From NCBI RefSeq assembly GCF_030252345.1, contig NZ_CP126980.1, positions 3,673,501-3,737,500 of the forward strand: a stretch of DNA of 64,000 nucleotides, read 5' to 3'. Positions 59,239-64,000 of the stretch are shown here, piece after piece. The notes beneath the pieces are model-generated. The model searched no databases. It had not been told where the DNA came from and saw nothing but the letters and a program-made list of their open reading frames with translations. The DNA comes from Actinoplanes oblitus. Lineage in GTDB: Bacteria; Actinomycetota; Actinomycetes; Mycobacteriales; Micromonosporaceae. The position numbers and the translations under genes are program-made. Position 1 is the first letter of the stretch. Every line of letters begins with the position of its first letter.

Positions 59239-59670
59239 TCAGGCGCCGGCCGCCGCCTGCTGCGCTTGCCAGATGGCGATCTGGGCGCCGACCACGAAGA
59301 CCTGCAGTGGCAACGGCAGCCCCGGCAGGTCCGCCTCGATCTCCCCGGTCCAGGCGCTGGTGCGCCGCAGGTGACCGGCCGGCATGCCGCCGACCAGCAG
59401 CTCCTGCCGGCCGCCGAAGAAGGAGGCCCGGCGGAACTCGTAGGTGCGGCCGCCCGCCAGCACGCTCCAGTGCTTGCGGCCGGCCCGCTCGACCACGGCG
59501 ACCTCCTGGCCGGTCTGGTCGAGCATCCGGTACCGGGTGCCCCAGCCGTTGGCCCGCACCTGGAAATGCCGCCCGTCGATGTCGAAGTCGCCGCCGGCCC
59601 GCCACCACGACGGATCCCAGACGGCGACCACCCGGCCGTCCGAGGCGATCTCGTACCGGCCGCGCCACAT
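59239..59670 (-). CDS. LURP-one/scramblase-like small protein
   Basis: A 143-residue protein. Repeated short beta strands ('YEIASDGRVVAVWDPSWW', 'GDFDIDGRHFQVRANGWGTRYRMLDQTGQEVAVVERAG', 'WSVLAGGRTYEFRR') resemble the Tubby-like beta barrel of LURP-one/phospholipid-scramblase-related proteins. The C-terminus ends in a hydrophobic helix ('LQVFVVGAQIAIW'), as expected for that fold. Function unknown. The ATG at 59670 has GGAGGA upstream; the longer start at 59694 does not. Confidence 0.65.
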   Translation of the reverse strand: MWRGRYEIASDGRVVAVWDPSWWRAGGDFDIDGRHFQVRANGWGTRYRMLDQTGQEVAVVERAGRKHWSVLAGGRTYEFRRASFFGGRQELLVGGMPAGHLRRTSAWTGEIEADLPGLPLPLQVFVVGAQIAIWQAQQAAAGA

Positions 59671-59783
59671 GCTCGTCCTCCTGGCCGTCAACATGCCCCG
59701 AGCGTATCGACGGCCGGCGAGCCGTCCACTGATGATTCACGACCCATTTTCGGTACGCCTGGAGCGGTGTCCCGGCGAGCGGC

Positions 59784-60269
59784 TCACCCCCGGCGCTGAG
59801 CCTCGAAATGCTCCTTCAGTGCCGGGTAGTAGTCGTCGAAGCTGGGCATCGGCGTGCCGTCCCGGGCGGCGACCAGCGCGTCCAGGTAGAACTCCCAGCC
59901 GGGGCCGATCTCGCCGAGGCCGTCGAGGCGGGTCAGGTGCTGGGTGAACCGCAGCTCGGTGATGCCGGCCCGCTCGGTCAGCACCAGATCGAGACGCCAG
60001 CGGTCGTCGGCCTCGCCGGCCGAGATCGCCAGCCGGTGCGGCGGCTCGCACGCGTCGATGGTCATGTCCATCCACGGCTGGCCCTGCTCGTGCGCCATCT
60101 GCACCTTGATGATCCGGCCCGGCCCGGCCTCGCCCTCCCAGGGGCCGAACCAGCGGGCGGTCCGCTCCGGGTCGGTCAGACTGGCCCAGACGTCGATGAC
60201 CGGTGCCGGGAAGGTGCGGGTCAGCACCAGGTCGCCGCCGAGTAGCCGGCCGGTGGGTGTCGGGCTCAT
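59784..60269 (-). CDS. SRPBCC/AHSA1-like protein paired with ArsR regulator
   Basis: A 161-residue SRPBCC-fold protein ('LVLTRTFPAPVIDVWASLTDPERTARWFGPWEG', 'LDLVLTERAGITELRFTQHL', 'IGPGWEFYLDALVAARDG'). The ATG at 60269 overlaps the ArsR stop by 4 nt. ArsR-AHSA1 pairs of this kind are very common in actinobacteria. The regulator probably represses both genes through the inverted repeat at 60658-60677. Ligand unknown. Confidence 0.87.
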   Translation of the reverse strand: MSPTPTGRLLGGDLVLTRTFPAPVIDVWASLTDPERTARWFGPWEGEAGPGRIIKVQMAHEQGQPWMDMTIDACEPPHRLAISAGEADDRWRLDLVLTERAGITELRFTQHLTRLDGLGEIGPGWEFYLDALVAARDGTPMPSFDDYYPALKEHFEAQRRG

Positions 60270-60649
60270 GCGCTCTCCTCGTGGGAATCCGCCGCCGCGA
60301 CCGCGGCGGTCTGCTGCTCGGTGACCTGGCGCCGGGCCCGGCGGGTCCGGTAGACCTCGGTCGCCAGCGCGTCGAAGCGGTGCTGCCAGCCAGACGGCCG
60401 GGTCAGCCGGTCCAGCCACCCGGCCAGCTCGTCGAGCGGCGCGGTGACCAGTGCGTAGACCCGGCGCCGCCCGTCGGCGGTGTCGCGCACCAGGCCGGCC
60501 TCGCGCAGCACCCGCAGGTGCCGGCTGACGGCCGGCCGGCTGATCGCGAACCGGTCGGCGATCTGCCCGGCGGAGCGCGGCTCGTCGCGCAGCATCAGCA
60601 GGATCTCCCGCCGCACCGGATCGGCGATCGCGCCGGCCACCTCGTCCAC
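60266..60649 (-). CDS. ArsR family transcriptional repressor
   Basis: A 127-residue winged-helix repressor: 'AIADPVRREILLMLRDEPRSAGQIADRFAISRPAVSRHLRVLREAGLVRDTADGRRRVYAL'. Metal-binding cysteines of the classic ArsR type are absent, so it is not an arsenic sensor. A helical, Gln/Ala-rich tail follows ('RRARRQVTEQQTAAVAAAD'). The GTG at 60649 is chosen because the operator lies just upstream. Overlaps the SRPBCC gene by 4 nt. Confidence 0.9.
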   Translation of the reverse strand: MDEVAGAIADPVRREILLMLRDEPRSAGQIADRFAISRPAVSRHLRVLREAGLVRDTADGRRRVYALVTAPLDELAGWLDRLTRPSGWQHRFDALATEVYRTRRARRQVTEQQTAAVAAADSHEESA

Positions 60650-60657
60650 GCCGGGAA

Positions 60658-60677
60658 GCGTAACTGACCGGTTACGC
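60658..60677 (-). promoter_or_regulatory. ArsR operator (20-bp inverted repeat)
   Basis: GCGTAAC and GTTACGC, 7-bp perfect arms with a 6-nt spacer, lie 9 bp upstream of the ArsR GTG. Such proximity implies autoregulation and a very short or absent mRNA leader. Confidence 0.65.
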
Positions 60678-60730
60678 TTTAGCCAGGCCCGGCTGTTCGT
60701 CCGGGCTGGTGACGCCGTTAGAGTGCCGGT

Positions 60731-61897
60731 GTGCGGGCGGTGGTGACGGGGGCGGCGGGGTTCATCGGCAGCCACCTCGTCGAGGCGCTCCTGGCCGCCG
60801 GCCACGAGGTGCTGGCCGTCGACGTGGCCGGCCGCCGCGCCGCGGATCCGGCCTGGTGGGCACACGCCGCGGCTGATCACGCCGCGCGCGAGCGCGCCGC
60901 GGACCACCGGACCTCGCGGGAACGCGTCACGGACCACCGCGCCTCGCGCGAGCGCGGCGCCGACGACCGGGACCCGCGCGAGCGCGGCACCGACGACCGG
61001 CACCCGCGGGAGCGCGTCACGGACCACCGCGCCTCGCGCGAGCGCGGCACCGACGACCGGGACCCGCGGGAGTGCCTCACCGGCGACGGGACCGGGCCGG
61101 AGCTTGCCGCGGACCACCGGGACGAGCTGGCGCGGGCCGGGGTGACGGTGGCCGAGTGTGATCTGGCAGTGGACGACCTGGCGCCGCTCGCCGACAGCGA
61201 CGTGGTGCTGCACCTCGCGGGGCGGCCCGGGGTGCGCGACTCCGGCGGGCCGCTGACCTGGCGGGACAACGTGACGACCACCGAGCGGCTGGTCGAGGCG
61301 TGCGCCGGGCGGGGCACGCGGCTCGTGCTGGCCTCCAGTTCCAGTGTCTATGGCAGTGCGGCACGGCCGTGCGACGAGGACGATGGCACGGCGCCGCTCA
61401 GCCCGTACGCGAAATCGAAGGCCGCGGCGGAGGAGATCGTGCGGCGGGGCGGGTGCGCCGGGGTGATCCTTCGGTATTTTTCGGTCTATGGCCCTCGGCA
61501 GCGGCCGGACATGGCGTTTCATCGGTTCATCGAGGCCGGGTTGGACGGGGTGCCCGCGCCGCTGTTCGGGGACGGCGGGCAGAGCCGATCGTTCACCTAC
61601 GTCGGCGACGTGGTGGCGGCGACCGTCCGGGCGGCGGAGATCCCGCTGCCGCACGGCACCGTGCTGAACGTGGGGAGTCCGATGACGGTGACCGTCGGTG
61701 ACGCGCTGGACCGGATCGGGCGGCTGCTCGGGACGACGCCGCCGACCGTGTCGAAGGACCCCGCACCGGGTGACGTGACCCGCACGTGGGCCGGCACCGA
61801 GCGGGCCGCCCGGCTGCTCGGCTGGACCGCGGGCACCGGGCTCGACGACGGCCTGGCGCGGCAGATCGCCTGGCACCGGGAGCGGCGGCGTGGCTGA
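60731..61897 (+). CDS. NAD-dependent sugar epimerase/dehydratase with internal decapeptide repeats
   Basis: A 388-residue extended SDR. 'VVTGAAGFIGSHLVEALLAAG' binds NAD; catalytic residues are 'SSSSVYG' and 'SPYAKSKAAAEE' (YxxxK). 'RYFSVYGPRQRPDMAFHRF' is typical of UDP-glucuronate/UDP-galactose-type epimerases. Between residues ~47 and 115 a block of about seven 10-residue repeats ('VTDHRASRER', 'GTDDRDPRER') is inserted right after the NAD-binding beta-alpha-beta unit. Without it the protein would have normal length (~315 aa). GTG start 60731. The glycosyltransferase gene overlaps the end by 8 nt. Confidence 0.88.
   Translation: MRAVVTGAAGFIGSHLVEALLAAGHEVLAVDVAGRRAADPAWWAHAAADHAARERAADHRTSRERVTDHRASRERGADDRDPRERGTDDRHPRERVTDHRASRERGTDDRDPRECLTGDGTGPELAADHRDELARAGVTVAECDLAVDDLAPLADSDVVLHLAGRPGVRDSGGPLTWRDNVTTTERLVEACAGRGTRLVLASSSSVYGSAARPCDEDDGTAPLSPYAKSKAAAEEIVRRGGCAGVILRYFSVYGPRQRPDMAFHRFIEAGLDGVPAPLFGDGGQSRSFTYVGDVVAATVRAAEIPLPHGTVLNVGSPMTVTVGDALDRIGRLLGTTPPTVSKDPAPGDVTRTWAGTERAARLLGWTAGTGLDDGLARQIAWHRERRRG
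60869..61075 (+). repeat. In-frame 30-bp minisatellite inside the epimerase gene
   Basis: About seven 30-bp units encode decapeptides of the type [AGV]-[AT]-D-[HD]-R-x-[SP]-R-E-R. A 60-bp stretch at 60924 recurs almost identically at 61014, i.e. a 90-bp (three-unit) block has been duplicated recently. The period is a multiple of three, so copy changes keep the reading frame. Confidence 0.85.
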
Positions 61898-63041
61898 CGG
61901 GCATCGGGCGGCCTACGTCGCCTTCGACCGGTTCCCCTCCAGCAAGGGGTCCGCGGTGCACATCCGGCACATGGCGGCCGAGCTGTTCGCACGCTACGAC
62001 GGCGGGCTGCTCTGCGTGCTCGGTGGCGGCGGACTGCCCGCCTACCAGCGGGAGGGCAACGTCGAGATCGTCCGGTTCGACGCCGTGGTGCCGAACCTGC
62101 TGGACCGGGCGGAGGCGTTCTCGGCGTGGGTGACCGAGCAGCTCGCGCCGCACCGGGACAGCCTCGAACTGTGTCACGTCCGGGACCCGTGGGGCGCCCT
62201 GCCCGCACTGGCCACCGGCGCCCGGCTGGTCTACGAGGCGAACGGGCTGCCGTCGATCGAGCTGCCCTACGCGTGGCCGCTCGTCGCGCCCAGCACGCTC
62301 GGGAAGATCCGCGAGCTGGAGCAGTGGTGCCTGAGCCGGGCCGCGGCGGTGGTGGTCCCGTCGTACGTCATCGAACGGGCCGTGATCGCCCGCGGCGCCG
62401 CACCGGACCGCGTGCGTCTCGTGCCGAACGGGGCGGACCCGGCACCGGCCGGCCTGCCGCGACCGGCCGCCGCCCCGGCCCGATACCTGATCTACGTCGG
62501 GGCGCTGCAACCGTGGCAGGGCGTCGACGTGCTGCTGCGCGCCTTCGCCCGGCTGGCCGACCTGACCGATCTGGCCCTGGTCATCTGCTCCTCGGTCTCG
62601 CCGAACCGGGCGCGCCCGCTGCGCCGCCTCGCCGACCGCCTGGAGATCGCCGGGCGGGTGCACTGGCAGCACCAGCTGCCGCACCCCGAGGTCGCGGCCT
62701 GGCTCGCGCACGCCGAACTGTCGGTGGCGCCGCTCACCGCCACCCCGCGCAACCTGGAGCAGGGCTGCAGCCCGATCAAGGTGTGGGAGTCGATGGCGGC
62801 CGGCACCGCCGTCGTCGCCTCCGACCTGCCGGTGATCCGTGAGGTGCTGGGCGAGCACGGCCGGCTGGTGCCGCCGGACCGGCCGGCCGAGCTGGCCCGG
62901 GCCATCCGGGTGATGCTGGAGTACCCGGACGCCTGCCGGGCCCTCGGCGAACGGGCGCGGCGGCACGTCGAAGCGGGCTTCACCTGGCAACATGCCCGGG
63001 CCCGGCTGGCCGCCGTCTACGACACCGTCGCGGGTCGCTGA
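61890..63041 (+). CDS. Family 4 (group 1) glycosyltransferase
   Basis: A 383-residue GT-B glycosyltransferase. The N-terminal domain begins 'AAYVAFDRFPSSKGSAVHIRHMAAEL' (acceptor-side Gly loop). The C-terminal donor domain has 'YLIYVGALQPWQGVDVLLRAFARL', 'VHWQHQLPHPEVAAWLAHAELSVAPL' and 'SPIKVWESMAAGTAVVASDLPVIREV' (the E-x7-E-type motif region). It probably uses a nucleotide sugar made or converted by the epimerase just upstream (8-nt overlap). The product is likely an envelope glycan or glycolipid. Confidence 0.9.
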   Translation: MADGHRAAYVAFDRFPSSKGSAVHIRHMAAELFARYDGGLLCVLGGGGLPAYQREGNVEIVRFDAVVPNLLDRAEAFSAWVTEQLAPHRDSLELCHVRDPWGALPALATGARLVYEANGLPSIELPYAWPLVAPSTLGKIRELEQWCLSRAAAVVVPSYVIERAVIARGAAPDRVRLVPNGADPAPAGLPRPAAAPARYLIYVGALQPWQGVDVLLRAFARLADLTDLALVICSSVSPNRARPLRRLADRLEIAGRVHWQHQLPHPEVAAWLAHAELSVAPLTATPRNLEQGCSPIKVWESMAAGTAVVASDLPVIREVLGEHGRLVPPDRPAELARAIRVMLEYPDACRALGERARRHVEAGFTWQHARARLAAVYDTVAGR

Positions 63042-63054
63042 TACGGTCCCGGTC

Positions 63055-63774
63055 ATGTTCTGGCGCGATCAGAAAGCCGCCATCGCCGGCTTCCACCCGC
63101 TGCACCAGGCGCTGATCGCACAGCGCGGGTTCGCCGCGACCCAGCCGGCCGGCGGATGGACGGCACTGATCGACAGCCTGCACCGGCATGCCGGGCTGGT
63201 CCGGCGGCAGAAATGGGCGCTGCCGCCGCGCACCCTCGACGTGCTGGTGCCGCTGCTCGCCGAGATCTGCTCCGACCTCGATCCGGCCGGCACCCTCGGC
63301 GTCACGGTGGACCTGCGCGGCAAGGACGCCCCCGGCAAGACCGGACCGGCCCGCGACCTGCCGGTGCGCAAGCCGATCCGGTCGGCCACCGAGGCGTGGA
63401 CCGTCGACCCGTGGCTGCGGCTGCGCGCCGAGCTGCGCGACGGCAGCATCCTGGAGATCCTGGTCGTCGACCGGGAGCGCACCCGGCGGATCGCCAAGCG
63501 CAACCCGCGCGGCAAGATCAAATGGAAGCGGAAGAGCAAGCTGACCCAGACCATCCGGGTCCGCCGCCGCCTGCCCAAGGACACCGCCGGCCAGGTCCCG
63601 CCGACCCCGCCGCCGCCGTGGATCGGGGTGTTCGTCCGGGAGGGGCAGCGGCGCAGCGTGCTCGCCACCGCCAAGCTCGCCCGGCTGCCGCGCAGCGGCG
63701 AGGAGCAGGTCGATCGGATCCTGAGCGTGGCCACCGAGCCGTTCCGCTGGACCCCGCAGAGAGGTGCCGCATGA
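63055..63774 (+). CDS. Hypothetical protein of the sugar operon
   Basis: A 239-residue soluble protein I do not recognise. It starts 'FWRDQKAAIAGFHPLHQALIAQ', has a central region 'GVTVDLRGKDAPGKTGPARDLPVRKPIRSATEAW', then a strongly basic segment ('RIAKRNPRGKIKWKRKSK') and a Pro-rich 'VPPTPPPPWIGVFV'. No membrane helix or catalytic motif. It follows the glycosyltransferase by 13 bp and overlaps the next gene by 4 nt. Confidence 0.7.
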   Translation: MFWRDQKAAIAGFHPLHQALIAQRGFAATQPAGGWTALIDSLHRHAGLVRRQKWALPPRTLDVLVPLLAEICSDLDPAGTLGVTVDLRGKDAPGKTGPARDLPVRKPIRSATEAWTVDPWLRLRAELRDGSILEILVVDRERTRRIAKRNPRGKIKWKRKSKLTQTIRVRRRLPKDTAGQVPPTPPPPWIGVFVREGQRRSVLATAKLARLPRSGEEQVDRILSVATEPFRWTPQRGAA

Positions 63775-64000
63775 CGCCGTGCACGGTCACCACCGGCTTC
63801 TTCACCCTGGGCAAGTGCGGGGTGATGGCGGTCGCCGGCTGCCCGGCGTGCGGGCGCGCGCTCTGCGCCGGCCACGTCACCGAGAGCGGGTTGTGCCCGG
63901 AGTGCGCCGCCGCGCGCAACCAGGTCGGCCACCCCGCGGCGGCGGCCGCCTACCGGCGGCGGATGCACCGGCACCGGACCGCGGGGGAGTATCAGGACGC
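63771..64000 (+). CDS. Zinc-ribbon-like protein, 3' end beyond the window
   Basis: The first ~76 residues of a gene that runs off the window. Cysteines are arranged as 'GCPACGRALCAGHV' and 'GLCPECAAAR', suitable for a B-box/zinc-ribbon-like metal site. ATG 63771 overlaps the upstream stop (ATGA), so it belongs to the same operon. Function unknown. Confidence 0.65.
   Translation, partial: MTPCTVTTGFFTLGKCGVMAVAGCPACGRALCAGHVTESGLCPECAAARNQVGHPAAAAAYRRRMHRHRTAGEYQD

Noticed and set aside
60266..60649. Arsenic/metal-responsive ArsR
   Set aside because: No metal-binding cysteine pairs in the protein and no arsenic or metal resistance gene nearby.

Overview
The window is very GC-rich actinobacterial DNA: dense short-spaced operons, many GTG/TTG starts, and 4-nt ATGA/GTGA stop-start overlaps. 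Family content (several ECF sigma/anti-sigma pairs, SpoIIE-type phosphatases, a DUF6232-like protein, an SCO6745-like protein, an F420-type nitroreductase) suggests a Micromonosporaceae member such as an Actinoplanes relative. That placement is inference. I see no rRNA, tRNA, CRISPR array, insertion sequence or integrase.

Layout. 1-4.3 kb: MFS transporter tail, GNAT acetyltransferase, ECF sigma/anti-sigma pair, a MACPF-like protein and a truncated LacI-type HTH. 4.3-9.2 kb: TauE/SafE permease coupled to a TPR protein, an ArsR-type regulator, a zinc-ribbon protein and an exported lipase-like hydrolase. 9.2-9.5 kb: a 64-bp tandem repeat between convergent genes. 9.5-15.6 kb: ABC exporter operon with a LolA-like protein, DUF6232-like protein, Tet(X)-like flavin monooxygenase with an upstream palindrome, a short-chain dehydrogenase. 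15.6-18.0 kb: a partner-switching pair (response regulator-PP2C and MEDS-HATPase). 18.0-18.6 kb: decayed DNA with a LacI-type palindrome. 18.6-23.9 kb: AI-2E family permease, then an ECF sigma operon ending in a fused polysaccharide deacetylase-glycosyltransferase. 23.9-27.6 kb: two-component system plus ABC exporter.

27.8-35.7 kb is the most notable region. It is a tightly coupled operon encoding a CARF-HEPN (Csm6/Cas02710-like) protein, a large UPF1-like SF1 helicase with a coiled-coil insertion, an unrecognised winged-helix protein and a two-HKD phospholipase-D-family nuclease. A very acidic small protein follows. No CRISPR array, cas gene or nucleotide cyclase is present. Helicase plus PLD recalls the Mokosh defence system, and CARF-HEPN recalls type III CRISPR ancillary RNases, so this looks like a hybrid antiphage cassette.

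35.7-64 kb: F420-nitroreductase/NmrA-like/TetR operon; a PAS-GAF-degenerate GGDEF-EAL protein; a SigK/RskA/fasciclin/molybdopterin-oxidoreductase operon whose promoter region holds five 21-bp direct repeats; a YihY/BrkB membrane protein; a MurG paralogue with an inositol-monophosphatase-like protein; OsmC; a class V aminotransferase-like protein; a GAF-PP2C phosphatase; an LGFP/phage-tail-lysozyme-like protein; a HAD phosphatase convergently overlapping an XRE protein with MgtE_N-like repeats; an SCO6745-like gene behind two strong hairpins; LysR plus tautomerase; an SGNH esterase; an ArsR-SRPBCC pair with a clear operator; and a cell-surface sugar operon whose epimerase carries an in-frame 30-bp minisatellite.
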